From the NCBI GenBank assembly GCA_002104935.1, contig MCGT01000016.1, positions 310,001-374,000 on the forward strand: a DNA stretch of 64,000 nucleotides, in the 5' to 3' direction. The position numbers were made by a program, and so were the translations under genes. Position 1 is the stretch's first letter. Every line of letters starts with the position of its first letter. The notes below the pieces were generated by a model. It saw nothing but the letters and a program-made list of their open reading frames with translations, had not been told where the DNA came from and did not search any database. Positions 33,092 to 46,059 of this stretch are shown piece by piece. The DNA is from Hesseltinella vesiculosa. Lineage: Eukaryota; Mucoromycota; Mucoromycetes; Mucorales; Cunninghamellaceae.

Positions 33092-35000
33092 ATGTCACGC
33101 TTTGGTTTCGTACGCCCATCCAAGTATCGCCATGTGTTTGGCACTTGCGCCAAGCGAGATAGTTGTTACGACAACTTGCGTGTTAGTTCAAACGCCTGGG
33201 ATACCAACATGATCGATGTCAATCCCGTAAGGAAAAGCCAAAAGAATAAATAGGAGTGATGGCCAACAAACTCATCGTTTCCTTTCCTTTTTTATAGCTC
33301 TTCCTTTCTGTCAACTGGCAAATTGGGGGCGGTGGTGCTTTTGCTGTGATCCCATTGTCTACTGTTGGTAAGTAAACAGGATGCACTCAGCGTCAATGAA
33401 GCTTCATTTTCTTTTTATTGACAGGCAAGCTCCCTGAAAACTACCCATTGTACCATGGCCATACGGGCCCTGTGCTGGATACCTCCTTCAATCCCTTCAA
33501 CGACTATGTGATTGCTTCCGGTTCCGAAGACAGTAGCGTGATGATCTGGAATATCCCCGAGCAATACGATGAAGATTTGGAAAAGGTCACTCCCGTGTCC
33601 AAGCTGACTGGCCATCAAAGGTAGAGAGAAAGCTGCTGCCAGGGCAAAACGGAAATCCGAAGGGCTCACCTTTTTTATTTTTATTTTGTTCCACCGTCGA
33701 AAATAGAAAAGTAGGTCACGTGTCGTTCCACCCTGCTGCTGAAAACGTCTTGGCCTCCGCAAGCACAGATTTGACGATCAAGCTGTGGGATATCGAAAAG
33801 GGTCAAGAACGACAAGAAATCACCGGCCATACCGAAATCATCCAATCATTTGCCTGGAACTACAACGGGTCCCTCATTGCCACCACCTGCCGTGACAAGA
33901 AGTTGCGCATCTTCGATGTGCGTAGCAACAAGATCGTGCAAGAAGGGAGCGGTCATCAAGGCATCAAGGGCTCGCGTGTCGTCTGGCTGGGCGACTCTGA
34001 TCGTATTGCCACCACCGGTTTCTCGCGCATGAGTGACCGCCAGCTCAACCTCTGGGACACCTCCAACTTGGAAAAGCCTATGAAATCCGAATTCTTGGAC
34101 ACCTCGTCTGGTGTCATCATGCCTTTCTACGACATCGATACCAAGATGTTGTACCTCGCTGGCAAAGGGTAAACAAGACAAAAAGGAAAGCACCAAAAGC
34201 TGACTCCTCTTTTTGCTACTTTTTCAGTGATGGCATGGTTCGCTACTATGAATACGAAAACGACGAGCTGTACTTCCTGTCAGAGTACAAATCCAGCGAC
34301 CCTCAACGAGGCAAGTGCATGTCCCTTGTATTTCAAACTTGCTTGGTCTAACCCACTTTTTTTTTTGTAGGCATGGCCTTTTTGCCTAAGCGTGCTGTGA
34401 ACGTGAGCGAATGTGAAGTGGCTCGCGCTTACAAGTTGGGCTCCAACATTGTTGAGCCTGTGTCGTTCAAGGTGCCTCGCAAGGTAATAGTAAAAAAAAA
34501 AAAAAATGGAAGAGAGAGGCTCATTTTTTTTCTCGCTTGCCATCGACATAGTCGGATGCTTTCCAATCGGACATCTTCCCCCCTGCCATCAGCGATGAAC
34601 CTGCATTGACTGCGGACGAATGGTTCGAAGGCAAAGACGCCAACCCCAAGACGATTGATTTGTCTGCTGGCTTCTCGGTCAAGGAAAAGAAGGATTTCAA
34701 GCCTACGCAACAAGCTGAACCTGCCCAAGAATCCAAGGCTGCCGAGCCCAAAAACGACAAGGAAGTAAGTGCTGAGCGTAGCCTTAAAAGAGAGCGAGTC
34801 AGCCCAACAAGGAGTCACTCATTTGATGATGATAGTACCAATCTGCCTACCACGAATCACGAAAGGAAAACGAAGATCTGAAGAATGCCTTGACCCAACG
34901 CGACATCAAGATCCGTGTGCTTGAAACCGAACTGGAAAGTCTCAAAACCGAGCTGGCCAAGTTGCGTCTAGCCTCCGAAGTGAATGGCCAGGACGAATAA
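33092..35000 (+). CDS. CRN1: Coronin (actin-binding WD40 protein), 8 exons
   Basis: Regulates actin filaments and Arp2/3 at sites of endocytosis and tip growth. Exons: 33092-33226, 33298-33367, 33425-33620, 33707-34168, 34228-34310, 34371-34483, 34552-34764, 34836-35000, all in phase. The N-terminus SRFGFVRPSKYRHVFG is the coronin signature. A seven-bladed WD40 propeller follows (HTGPVLDTSFNPFNDYVIAS; VSFHPAAENVLASASTDLTI; ITGHTEIIQSFAWNYNGSLI), then RGMAFLPKRAVNVSECEVAR and YKLGSNIVEPVSFKVPRK, a Lys/Glu-rich linker, and a C-terminal coiled coil (LKNALTQRDIKIRVLETELE) for oligomerisation. Intron 5 (34311-34370) begins with GC instead of GT; any GT alternative breaks the frame. Confidence 0.97.
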
Positions 35001-35213
35001 GATGCACCCCATCTCCCATATCCTACACTTTGAGTACTTAATCCCCCCTCCTCCCCCTCTCCTTTATCCATTTCCTTATTTCAGTCTGCCACATCTGACG
35101 CGATTATTTGTTTGCTGTTGTACAAGTTGTAAAGTGTTTTTTTTAAAAGTCTATCAAGGGATTTCCTTGGTTTGATGTTACAGTGATGGGGATGATGTTA
35201 CAACGGTCACCCT

Positions 35214-36679
35214 TTAATAATCTAGATTTCAAAAAGAAAAAAAAATGAACACCAAGCACGAAAAAACGCAATCGGTACTTGCCAGCAGCCCAGCCATTCT
35301 CTTTCAAAAAATCCTCGATTGCTTCACGCAAAGAAAGGTTGGGAATCAGGTCTTTTTCGGTGCAAGGTTTGTGGGTGATGGGATCAAAATGACCGTTATG
35401 CTGGAAATGGTCTACGAGTGACTGGCGTTCATAAGTGATACCGTCTAGATCAAAAAAGAACAATCAACTTTTTTTTTTCGAGGCCAAGGACGTGTTGCTG
35501 TGTGAAATTTACCTGGCGTAAAGACGGGGTCATGCATGATGTTGAATGAAATCTTGTCCAAATAGGCATCTGGGATTTCACGGCGCATCAAATTTTCTTT
35601 CGAGTGCTCAAACACAGCCTGAATGGCAGACAAGCGCTCATTCTATCCCACAAGTAGGGATGCTCGTCAATCCCTGCCCATCCTCCGTTTTCGTTTTCTT
35701 ACCGTGTTGTAGTCGATTTCATCTAGGGTTTCCTCGTCTCCGTTTGCTTCGGCTTTCCATTCTTGGCGTTCCTTTTCAACGAGCTGTTTGACATAACGCA
35801 GCAATTCACTTTCACGTTCCAGACGGACCACTTCGGCATCATCCCATTTGCGCTTTCGAGCCACCAGAAGTGCTTGCAAAATGTCGTTCACATATTTGAC
35901 TCGTTGACTGCTCGCCAGTTCATAAGCTAAATGAGACAGATGAGAACCAACCGTTCACTTCGTTCTGTCATTTGCGTTTTCACCTACCTATTTTCAATTT
36001 GGCCAGAGCTGACGTAGAAGTTCAAAGAGGGGATGAGTGATTGGCTCCATGCCACATTTCATAAAGGGGTACCTTCTGTGTGTTGTCTTTTTTCGATAAG
36101 AGCCTGGCCAAGCTGGAAAAAAGGAAAACCCCGTGAGAAACTTTGTGTACCCAAGCTTTCATTCAACCATGTACCAGGTAATATGCTTTCACTACATTTT
36201 CCCGAAACGATCTGGTGTGAGTCTCTGAGAATGAGCACTGTGCTTGTGTCTTGGTGTTACCTGTAGATTTATCTAATTCAATGGCCTTTCGGCTGTCATT
36301 AATGACATGGTCATACTTTTCAAGCTGTGAATGAATAATTGAGCAAAAGAAATGTATTTGTCATGCTGTCCATTTTCTTTTCACCTTTGAATAGCAGAGA
36401 GCTCGATTGGTATAGTAGATGCGCTCAGTAGAGTCCTTGATCTAATCAAGAGATGGAGAAAAAGCAGAGTCAATCAGGTAGCCATCACGTCTCCATTGAC
36501 TTACAATGGCTGTTGAATATTCCTTGATGGCATCCTCGTAGCGATGCTCAGAAAAAAGCCTATTTCCTGCAAACCAGAAGCGATTGTCAAGCTGTACCTG
36601 GAATGTCCATTTTTATAAGAGAGTGTCATAAACGGATCTTACCTTGAGCCTTGTGCCTTTCGGCATCAGTATTCACCAT
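35214..36679 (-). CDS. STUB1: CHIP-type TPR/U-box E3 ubiquitin ligase, 11 exons
   Basis: Co-chaperone ubiquitin ligase that binds Hsp70/Hsp90 tails through TPRs and ubiquitinates clients. Exons: 36679-36643, 36566-36505, 36441-36385, 36324-36261, 36191-36175 (17 nt), 36112-36073, 36008-35988 (21 nt), 35926-35703, 35642-35513, 35444-35283, 35221-35214 (8 nt); 273 aa. Three TPRs are seen (GNRLFSEHRYEDAIKEYSTA; IYYTNRALCYSKLEKYDHVI; AYYLLGQALIEKRQ), then a charged coiled coil (RKRKWDDAEVVRLERESELL) and a U-box (FNIMHDPVFTPDGITYERQS; DPITHKPC). The terminus ENGWAADY matches the conserved ENGW..DY end of CHIP, which confirms the final GC-AG intron (35282-35222). The family is missing from S. cerevisiae. 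Confidence 0.95.
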
Positions 36680-36699
36680 GGTTATAATTCAGGCACAAA

Positions 36700-38220
36700 A
36701 AAAAAAAAAGAAAAAGGGCGAAACGGGAGTGTCAGCTGCTCATGCTCTTTTTTAATTCAGTATGAAGCGCTGACAGGAGGTTTTTAATTTTGTTTTATAA
36801 TGTCATCATTTCCACTCTTCACCAAATCGGGCTCCATAGGGTGCATTCGACCATGCCTGTGTCGTCTGGAAGGGCCGTTGTGCGCCATCGGCAAAACGGC
36901 GGGCTTCAGCAAAGTGAGCAAGTGGGCGGGACAGATTTGATCACAGTGTAAGTCGGGGAGACCAGGGGAACCATTTCAAGAAGCAATACATGCTCCCAGT
37001 TGAACATCATGGCGCACTACGCCGGAATCAAATGTAGGGCAGGCACGACACAAGCCAATGGAGACAAGGAGTGGGCAAACTTTTCGATGGACTGGTCTCA
37101 GCATCGATCCCAGCTAACTACAAGGAGCCAGCTTCTCTGTGTAAATTTTCGAAAAAATGAAAGTTAAAATACCGTGCACATTGAATGGACACAGGATCCG
37201 TCTTTGCTCGCTATGCAGTCAGAACAGATAGAAAAAAGGCATGGTGACTTTTTATTTTTCAAGCTTGGAGCCAAATATTTGGCAGGTCACAGTGTGGTAC
37301 CAGATAGTCAAAAGGCGAAAGGCTGTGTCCATTAGCATAGGTAAATTTGAGACGAACTTATGGATGTCATCTACGTCACGACACTTCAAATGGCCTTGGA
37401 TCAAGATATTTCAATTTCCGCCTCCTCCACTCAAAAGCCGTTGGCAACGTGTTTATGATGGGGAAGCGCAGTCAGGACGATCCTGATAAACGTGCGGGCC
37501 AGTCTTGTCTTATGTTGCTTCTAGCCTGGCACCACCTTGGTGACAAGGTCTATGCCTGTGATAAACATCATTGGCTCTCAAGGACCATGTCTGTGCAAAA
37601 CTGGGTGCTCATCGGCGGGGGTGGGATTTTCAATGCTTTCTCCACACATCGCCTGATGGACCCCTGGTCATCTTGGAAATAAAAGTACCTGCTGTCCAGC
37701 CCTTTTGAACGAAAGGGTCCATGAGAGCTATAAATCATGAATGAAAGTGATGCAGAAAAAAACCAGGCAAATCGGTGTTGGTCCCCCAGCCAACAACTTG
37801 GTATCAGTCAAAAAATAAAAATAATTCAGTCGCCGACAGTGCAGCAAAACTGCCCAATGGCTAGCCCAAATCCAGTCGTCTCAGCCGATGTCTCTTGACA
37901 GACTAGAAGCATAGGCTCAAGGAGAACCCATTTTAGAACTGCTGTCGCCCTTTTTCCAGGACGGAAAAAAAACATTGTGTGCACGAGGAACAATGGATTG
38001 AGCAGGCTTGGACCCATTTTTGGTGCTGGACCCATCCAGCAGGAAAGAAAAAAGGCAAGTTGATTCGTGACACTGTCCACCTTTCCTGTGTCTTGATTGG
38101 CGCTTTCAGTCGTGCCTTGAAACCCCCAATGCGTTTATTTTGGTCCCTTTTTCTTTCTTTTTTTCCTTTTTCCCCAATCTTCACTTCAACAAACTCATCA
38201 TTCAACACTGATCATCCCGC
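36700..38220. other. Intergenic, no gene seen
   Basis: Bidirectional upstream region between CHIP (-) and epsin (+). A partial, weak match to the dispersed repeat lies around 37740-37870 (CCCCCAGCCAACAACTTGG block). Open frames here have no family features. Confidence 0.5.
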
Positions 38221-38226
38221 GTCACT

Positions 38227-40583
38227 ATGGCTGGAAAAGGTGTTGTCCGAAGTTTGTAAGTTTTACATTCACTGCTACCTCGCCTTGACCATCCATTGCT
38301 GCAACCTACTTTTCTATACTTTTTTCAATGGGCATCCCCCTCTTTTAATCAACACCCCACCCTTATTTCATTTATTTTTTTTAGAAAAAATTACGCCAAA
38401 GGATTCAGCGATGTGCAAATCAAAGTACGCAAAGCAACGTCCAACGATCCATGGGGCCCCAGCGGCACTCTGATGAATGAAATCGCCCAACTCACCTACA
38501 ACAAGTAAGCGGCCCTGACCAGCCTTCAAAAAGAGAAAGCTTTTTCTGATAGTCGTCTTTGCTGGTTTTGACTAGGCATGAATTTATTGAAGTCATGGAT
38601 ATGATTGACAAACGATTGAATGATAAAGGAAAGAACTGGCGCCATGTTTTCAAGGTAGCGAGAGGTTGTACTAAAAAAAGAAGGAGGTCATCGAAGAAAC
38701 TTTTTATAACAAAGCGCTTGACAATGAATTAGGCTCTGCTACTTTTGGATTACTGTCTTCATGTGGGGTCGGAAAACGTGGTTGTTTATGCAAAAGAAAA
38801 CAGCTATGTTGTCAAGACGCTTCGAGACTTTCAACATGTCGACGAAACTGGCAAAGACGTTGGCTCCAATGGTAAAAAAAAAAAAAAAAAAAAAAAAGGT
38901 TCTTCCAATTTCGGTCTAGGTAGCACAGACTCAAGATTTTTGTACATTTTCAGTGCGACAGAAAGCCAAAGACATCGTCAACCTGTTACAGGACGATCTC
39001 AGGCTACAAGAAGAACGCCGCCAACGAAAAAGAATGCGTGAACGTATGGCCGGGGTGGGTGACTGTATGAATGAGATGTCGCTCGAAACCCGCCCAGATC
39101 GAGGTCGTGATGACGACGACGATGAATTCCGACGTGCCTTGGAAGAAAGTAAACGACTTGCGGAAGAAGAAGAGAAAAAACGTCGGCAAGGGTAAGCGCC
39201 TTGGAAAAAAAAAATCAAAGGACAGGCTCAAATAATGATTTAAAAGGGAAACCGACGAGCTGAACAAGGCATTGCAATTGAGTGAACAAGAAGTCAAGCA
39301 AAATCAGCCACCACCCAATAATTTCGATGCCATTTTTGCCTCACAACCTACCGCAGAACAACCGCAACAACCATTACAAATTGGCTGGACCCAAGATGCC
39401 GCTTTTTTCCAACCTCCCAGCAATACCAACAATCCTTATATGCAATCAGCGCAAACCTTGGTGCCTATGCAACCCACGGGCTTCCAACATCCTCAACCTG
39501 CCGGCTTCTCCTCTTCCCCTTTTACCCAAGATGCTCAACAAACTGTATTTACTCAGCCTTCGGCTTCATCCTTTGATGCTTTTGGTTCTACCATGATGCC
39601 TCCATCTAACTCGCCCTTTGCTGCCTTCGCCACACCCGCTACGTCCTCACCTTTCTCAGCCAATACCTCCGCGTTCCAACCAGATGCTTCGTTTGCCAAC
39701 GTATCGCAAACGCCTTTTGGAGCCTCCTTTGACCAAACACTGGTGCAAAGTGCGTTCAGCAGCAACTCGCCTTTCCAACAACAATCACCGGCCATGGCTG
39801 GCTCACGTAATCCCTTTAGTCAGTCATCACCTCAGCCTGCGCCCGCCGTTCCTGTACAACAGCCCTCAACCTTTGAACTTTTTGCGGCTTCCCTCGAAGC
39901 CAACAAACACACTCTTCAACAGGCGAACAATGCCAAGCCGGCCTCGTCTCCAATGTTTACAACTGCCTCCATGCCAAGCGCATCATCCACCTCCCCCGCC
40001 GTGGCCAAGAAGGATCTGGTAAAGTTGTGTAAAAAAAAAAAAAAATGGATTGCCACTCACTTTCTTTTGATCAGTCTAATGTGGATGACGCCCGCTATGC
40101 CAAATTGAATTCTCTTTTGGCAAACCGAGCGTACGCAGAAAAACGAAAAACAGAAAAAAAGAAAAAATGGAACAAATACTTATCATGATATGGATGATTT
40201 CCGTTGATTTTATTCTTTTGTAGTGATGATGGCCTTGATACCTATGGTAACACAGGAACGCTTCGTATTCCGGTGTAAGTGCATAAACCCAACATATTTT
40301 AGAAGCGTATCTCACACTTTCCTTTTTCTGCCTATCAGCGGGTCTGGATTTGCCAATTCTATGAAAAGTCAAGATTCAAATCTGATGGCCAATGCGGCTG
40401 ATAACAAGCAGCGAACTGGGTTTGATGAGGTAGATGAAAAAAAAAGGGGGGGTTGGTTTATCGATAGATGGATCTAACCTTAATTCGATGCATGAAACTT
40501 AGGCCTTTGGATTGCCAAATTCTTCAGCCACTCAAAATCCTTTCCAACAGCCATCGTCGCCTTTTGCAACCACATTGACTTGA
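38227..40583 (+). CDS. ENT1: Epsin (ENTH-domain endocytic adaptor), 10 exons
   Basis: Clathrin adaptor that binds PI(4,5)P2 and ubiquitinated cargo at endocytic sites. Exons: 38227-38255, 38385-38504, 38576-38654, 38733-38871, 38954-39191, 39247-40018, 40075-40130, 40224-40274, 40339-40429, 40503-40583. ENTH domain: KNYAKGFSDVQIKVRKATSN, DPWGPSGTLMNEIAQLTY, WRHVFKALLLLDYCLHVGSE, then VVYAKENSYVVKTLRDFQHV and VRQKAKDIVNLLQDD. Two ubiquitin-interacting motifs follow (DDEFRRALEESKRLAEEE; ELNKALQLSEQE). The tail is Gln/Pro-rich with NPF motifs for EH-domain partners (SRNPFSQ; TQNPFQQ). Assignment is certain; whether it is the sole epsin is unknown. Confidence 0.96.
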
Positions 40584-40952
40584 TAGTGATAATGATTTAA
40601 AAATAAAGCTTTTTGTATGGCGTTATTTTTTAGATTGGGTGATCGGCATGGGATGACAAAGAAAAACAAATCATTGGCTTTGCCCCATCGATTTCTCCAC
40701 AAATAGAAACCGCAAAGACAAAATGAGTGATTGGGCCTATCAATTGTCGCGATCATCGCAGGCTCTTCCAGATAGGGTGATTAGTTGAAGCTCCGACTGT
40801 TCTTCTGTTTTTCCATTGAGGTCTCACCAATAAAATAAAACGGCCAGCTTTTTTTTTTTTCGCTCTTTTTTCCGCAATTTTTTTTTCTCTCGCTTCAGCA
40901 ACTTTTTTTTTTTTCCTTGTTTTATTGCTTACACAGTCCTTGTGAAAAGGTC

Positions 40953-42149
40953 ATGTCATTTACTGTCTTTCCTAGAAACAACAAGTATGGGCGATCAAAC
41001 TGGTCTCGCCATGTTCAATTAAACAAGCCAGTAACATCGCTGGAAGATCAAGCTGAAGGTGATAAGCCTGGCCTGGATGAACGCCGGTCACTACAAATCA
41101 CATTGGATCCTGGTCTTGTCGAGCAATTACAACAAGCCCAGCCTAGTCACCGTGCCCATCAGCTCAAGTCAGCATTGAAGCATCGTGGTCGTGGCGCCTT
41201 ATCAGCGCCTGTGTCGCCTACCGGCGGTAATTCACCCAGAAGCAAGTGTGTGAAATTTGACCCTCTGCATTTGGAGCAAGTCTGTGTCTTTGACGGCTCA
41301 CACTCGCCTCGTGAAGTCCTTCGATACCAACCCAAGTCTGTGTTCTCAGTCCACTATTCCCAATGGCCAGCCATTCGATACCCTTTTCTACAACAACACA
41401 AGGACAACGTTCGGCTAAAACGGTCCGTTCGGCTCGTTGACAGCGGCATGTGTCTCCGCGGCTCCGTCCTTGTTCGTAACCTTGGGTTTGAAAAACAAGT
41501 ATTTGTTCGCTACACAATCGATGGCTGGCAAACCGTCAAGAGCGTCCAAGCCAACTATGAACATGGTCGCGATGCCCTGGATGTCTTTTCTTTTGAAATC
41601 GACCTCACACCTTCGCCTCCTTCCTCCCCCTTGCAAGAAGCTCAACAAGATCTACCTACCCCTGCCGTTGCTGACCATGGCCAGGTGCGCGCCACTCTTG
41701 ACATGGCCGTCCAGTACCGCGTCCTTGACACCACCACGCCCGAACCTCGCTGGGTCGAATACTGGGACAACAATGGCAATCGCAATTACCAAATCCAAAT
41801 CGTTGAGGACATCGTCCATCCTGAACCACCCACGAACACCTTACCACCACTGGATGACTTGACCCTTGCCAGTCCTCCTCATCTGGACCCACTCCTTGAT
41901 GGTCCCATTTCACATTCCTCACCCTCCTCACTCAATCGCCGCGCCTCCTCTTCCTCTTCCCACCGTTATGACTTTAAGCAATCCTTGCAACAAAAATCCA
42001 AATCTGTCCCTTCATCTCCTGTTGGCGACTATTTTTCTGCTCCCATGGCTGACACGTCTTATAACGATTTGATTGCAAAATATTGCTTCTTTGGCTCTTC
42101 AACCTCTGCCAACCCTGATACCTCCATCTCCCCCGTGCCCATTGTTTAG
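40953..42149 (+). CDS. Glycogen-targeting PP1 regulatory subunit (CBM21)
   Basis: Recruits protein phosphatase 1 to glycogen or glycogen synthase, as yeast Gac1/Pig1 and animal PPP1R3 do. Single exon, 398 aa. The PP1-docking RVxF-type motif is SKCVKFD near residue 106. The CBM21 domain spans about residues 160-305: LRGSVLVRNLGFEKQVFVRY, IDGWQTVKSVQANYE, DVFSFEIDL, DMAVQYRVL and YWDNNGNRNYQIQI. A Ser/Pro-rich C-terminus (SSLNRRASSSSSHRYDF) is likely phosphorylated. Start MSFTVFPRNNK is the first ATG of the open frame. With the PAS kinase at 2.5-6.9 kb this is the second protein here tied to storage-sugar control, though they are far apart. Confidence 0.92.
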   Translation: MSFTVFPRNNKYGRSNWSRHVQLNKPVTSLEDQAEGDKPGLDERRSLQITLDPGLVEQLQQAQPSHRAHQLKSALKHRGRGALSAPVSPTGGNSPRSKCVKFDPLHLEQVCVFDGSHSPREVLRYQPKSVFSVHYSQWPAIRYPFLQQHKDNVRLKRSVRLVDSGMCLRGSVLVRNLGFEKQVFVRYTIDGWQTVKSVQANYEHGRDALDVFSFEIDLTPSPPSSPLQEAQQDLPTPAVADHGQVRATLDMAVQYRVLDTTTPEPRWVEYWDNNGNRNYQIQIVEDIVHPEPPTNTLPPLDDLTLASPPHLDPLLDGPISHSSPSSLNRRASSSSSHRYDFKQSLQQKSKSVPSSPVGDYFSAPMADTSYNDLIAKYCFFGSSTSANPDTSISPVPIV

Positions 42150-42820
42150 CCTTCCCAATCTCCCTTTTCCCTATTCAATGGAGGATCTCACAAAAATTCT
42201 TTGTACATATCATTATCATCAAAACCCTTGCATTCCTCAATCAATAAAACATTCGCATCTCCATTTGGACCTTATCTCGAACATTCGTATCCTTTTTGCT
42301 CAGATGGGTGAAGTTTTCCTTTTTTTACCCGCGCTTTTTGCTTCTCATGCACAATTTACCCTATTTGTAGATGGCGTGATTCCCTGGAATATTTCCAGCT
42401 GTCTTGGTTTTCTTTTTTGCTGTACGCACAAAAACGTGAGAATTTCTTGGGAAATGGTCGGCGTAAAATTCGATGTCCATGGCACAACAGCGTCTGTGAT
42501 GAAGGCCAATCATCCTTACGTCCTAAGTTTCTCGGCAATAAAAATAATAAAGTGGACTGATCAAAAATTGAAACATTTGCTTGTTGTGCCTTCTTTCGAA
42601 CCCTGATGACCCCCAGCTGACAAATGAATTGGTTCTTCATTTCAACCACCGATCGGCAAAATGTTTTTACTGACTTTTGGTCATGGATGGACAAGACAGC
42701 TCCAGCCTGGTCCGTGCATTGTTGCTCGTGTCACTCACCCATGGTTTACAAAAAAAAAAACCGTTTTATTTTAGTGTACACTTGCGAAAAGTAAAAAAAA
42801 AAAAAAAAGAAAAAAAAAGT
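42150..42820. other. Convergent 3' region, no gene seen
   Basis: Between convergent PP1-subunit and V-ATPase genes. AATAAA-like signals occur at 42244 and 42538. Poly-A runs precede the V-ATPase stop. Weak resemblance to the dispersed repeat near 42600-42670. Confidence 0.5.
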
Positions 42821-45800
42821 CTATGAACTCGCTTCATCCTTGGCTAGAGATGTGGTAAAGTCAAATGGTTCAAAGGCATAACCATCTGCAGAATAGAATT
42901 TGCCATCGAATTCCACCCAATGCAGACGCAGCGTGTGTAAAAACGCAGACAGGCCTTCCATGCCAATCAAAATAAAACAAGTCAGCGTGAACCATGCAGC
43001 AAATCCAACCACCAAACCAACGGCACCCATGACACCAGTGTAATTGAACCAAATCTTCAAGGTCATGTCCCAGAGCACACTTGACAGCTCTACCGGAAGA
43101 AAAAAAAAGAGGGCGGAGGAAAGGTAAGTCGCCGTCGTGTTAAGATGAGTAGCATTACGAGCATGGGCAAGCGACAAGGCCCAGAGCCGAAGGTAGGAAG
43201 CGGTATTTGAAATGCAGTTGAGACAGAATTCAATGGTGTGGATTGTCTGGTGGATCATTTCTTCGCCAAAATCAAACTACAACAAAGAAATAAGACACAT
43301 CTCACGATACCAGGAATTTCCTGCATTACCTCCTCCTCCTCTGGATCATCAACAGCACCTGAGGCATGATTTGTATGCACATCCACTTCCATGCCGTCCT
43401 CGTCCTCGTCGCCATGCAATTCAGGATCGTTGGCGAAATGGTCGTCATCGGCCACCGAGGTATACTGATGCATCGAATGTTGTTTCTTCAGGTAGTACGG
43501 TTTGGCAAACCACATCCATGGCACGCACACCACAGCAATCAGGAGCAGTAGCACCTGCACTACACCTTGACCAGCATACAGTTGCTCTCCGGGCAAGATG
43601 GTGCCAGGTGACAAAAACATGTAGATCAGCATGTTCAGCAAGTTGGGAGGAGCATTGCGCACGTATTCACCAGCAGCATCCCGCTCGTACCAATCCACAC
43701 TCCACTTGTACATAATGCAAAACACCAAGTAACCAAAGATGCTTTCCATGAATAGAATCTGAGGCACAAATTCCAGCCAAATAAACATTCGCTTTCTGAA
43801 ATGCAGGTGGTTCACCACTTGTAGACAAATGGCAAATGTCATCTGCGGCCGTCCCAGAAAAAAAAAAAAGTCAGATTCTTCCGTTTGCCTCCTTATATCT
43901 TCCCCGCTACATACATGCAACACCCCCAAGATGATGGCTTGCTTCATTTTATATGGGTTCGTAAACAGCAGATAATTTTCGGCCCCATGCCATGCCTGGT
44001 CAAACAAAATAAGAAGGGATCAGTGGTGAATGGAGCTGCCTTGCTAGCTGGACGATAGGCTTACAGGATCCAGGCCGATGGGATATGTATTTCCGTTAGG
44101 AATACCCTCGATCGTGTCCGTGCTGTTGAACTCTGTCGGCCAGTCGAAACCGGATGTAAAAGAAGACAGTGACAACGAAAAGATGTCGTTATACAGAACA
44201 CCAGTGAAAATCGAGAAAGCGCCCATCATCAACATCATATATCTACCACCAAAGAACATGCTGAAGATCTAAATCAATGACAGTGTTGGTAAGCGTCTTC
44301 GTTTTGCTCCTTTTTTTTCCCCTTACCTCACCAGTGTTGGAGGCTAACTTCTTCTCGTTCATGACCAAGTACAACGCAGCCAGAAACATGAGCAGACCAT
44401 GCCCAATATCACCAAACATGACAGCGAACAAAAATGGGAACGAAATCAGTGTAAAGATACCTGGGTTCACTTCACGGTACCGAGCCACCCCGTAAGCATC
44501 TATAATGGCCTGGAAGCCTTCGGTGAATTTGTTGGTGCGCTGATACGTTGGTGGTTTCTTGTTGGTGCGCAGCTCCGTCACCACAGCCGACAGGCTTGTT
44601 CCTGAAGCATCCTAAAAGGCGGTGAGTTCATAAATGGCCACGCTTGTCTTTTTTTTTTCTCGCTCTCTTCTTACCGTGGCATCCTTTAACGTTTGTTGAA
44701 TCAAGGGTATATCAAACGAAGGGCACCAACCTTCAGCAATCAAGCACTTACGGCCAGCATCATAATTGAACAAGTTCATAGTGTGGTAGATGGCTTTTTC
44801 TTTTCTAGTGATTGTCAGCCAAGCATTCAAATGCTCAGCAATGGCGGCCAGCTCAGCCCGTCGCGTTTGATTCGTTGTTCCTAGCACCTGTCCAGAAAAA
44901 GCAAGAAGAGAGGAGGATGAGCTGCTATTTCATTTCCGTCCGATATTTTTTATATGTCTTGCGTTGTTCATGTCTTCGATACGTGAGCTGACTTGCAGCA
45001 GAGAGTCGCGGCGCTTTTCCTCGGATTCGTCCACGGCATACAAAGTCGCACCAAGGCTCTCTGATATGCGGCGGACCTTGTTCAGGATCTCTCGACCATG
45101 GGCAAACACAGCAAACACATCCTTGTCGACTTGGTCATCGCTTTCCACATCCACAATAGGCTCATCGATCTCGGATGTGCTCATGAGCAAGTTGCCGCGC
45201 AGCGATCGCCAAAGCACTCGCTCCAACGTGCGACGACGTGTCCTATCAATCACACCCGTCACAAAGCCAATGGACAGGTGCCGCAATTCAAAGTTCGCAT
45301 TCTCTTCATCGTCGTCCAGCAATGGGATACTGTCATCCAAAAAGTCTTGTCCAGCAAAAGGTTCTGTTTGAGATTTGGCCTGCACGACAAAAAAAAAAAA
45401 AATAAAAAAATTCAGCAATCCTCGAGCGATGTTCCCCCTGTCGCTTGCTTCTCTTGGACCCTTACCTCGTCAAAGAATCCTGCAGTTTCACGCAGGACAT
45501 GACGCAGTTCGGTCAAATGAAGGTAGTGCTTCTGAAGTCGTTCATACGATGCTGTTAATTCCAAAAGTCGATGTTCATGCTCGCGAAGCACTTCCTGCAG
45601 ATTGTCGATTTCTAGGGTGGACCGTGCTCGAGCACCAAAGCTGACAGTGGATCGAAACGGAATGTCAGCACGCTGAATTTGCTGACGAAAGTAACCTGAA
45701 TCATCGAACCATGGACGTAGAGAGATGAGTGCCGTGCCAGCAAAACTTGGCTCTTCCTTCTATTTTAAGCTTACTGCACTGTCGTTCCATTTCATCCAAA

Positions 45801-46059
45801 CGGCGGATTTCATTCACAAACGAGCGCTGAAAAGCATTGACTTCAGGATTCAACTGTCATTGTATAAAAATCAACAGGTGATGAGCCGGGAAAAGGGGGG
45901 AATGTCTCTTTTATTTCACAAGGGTGCTTGACTTACGTCTCGAAACTGGACCTTTCCCAGATCGCCCAATGATGCTATACACGGCTGTGATACTTCCATT
46001 GGAATGTACAGCTGGATTAAGGACATCTCTTCCGAACGGAAGAGTGCTTGAGGTGGCAT
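42821..46059 (-). CDS. VPH1: V-type H+-ATPase V0 subunit a, 11 exons
   Basis: Membrane subunit of the proton pump of vacuoles and endomembranes. Exons: 46059-45937, 45853-45775, 45695-45466, 45379-44963, 44887-44675, 44611-44327, 44268-44065, 43995-43915, 43842-43330, 43276-43159, 43089-42821; 843 aa, the usual length. N-terminal cytosolic half: [49 protein letters not shown]. Membrane half: [58 protein letters not shown], and [20 protein letters not shown], which holds the Arg essential for proton transfer. Intron 4 (44962-44888) starts with GC; no GT exists nearby that keeps the frame. Whether it serves vacuole (Vph1-like) or Golgi (Stv1-like) is not decided by sequence. Confidence 0.97.

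Noticed and set aside
37241..37682. Overlapping plus-strand ORFs of 81 and 111 aa
   Set aside because: Mixed composition without motif, in a region with repeat similarity; not supportable as genes.
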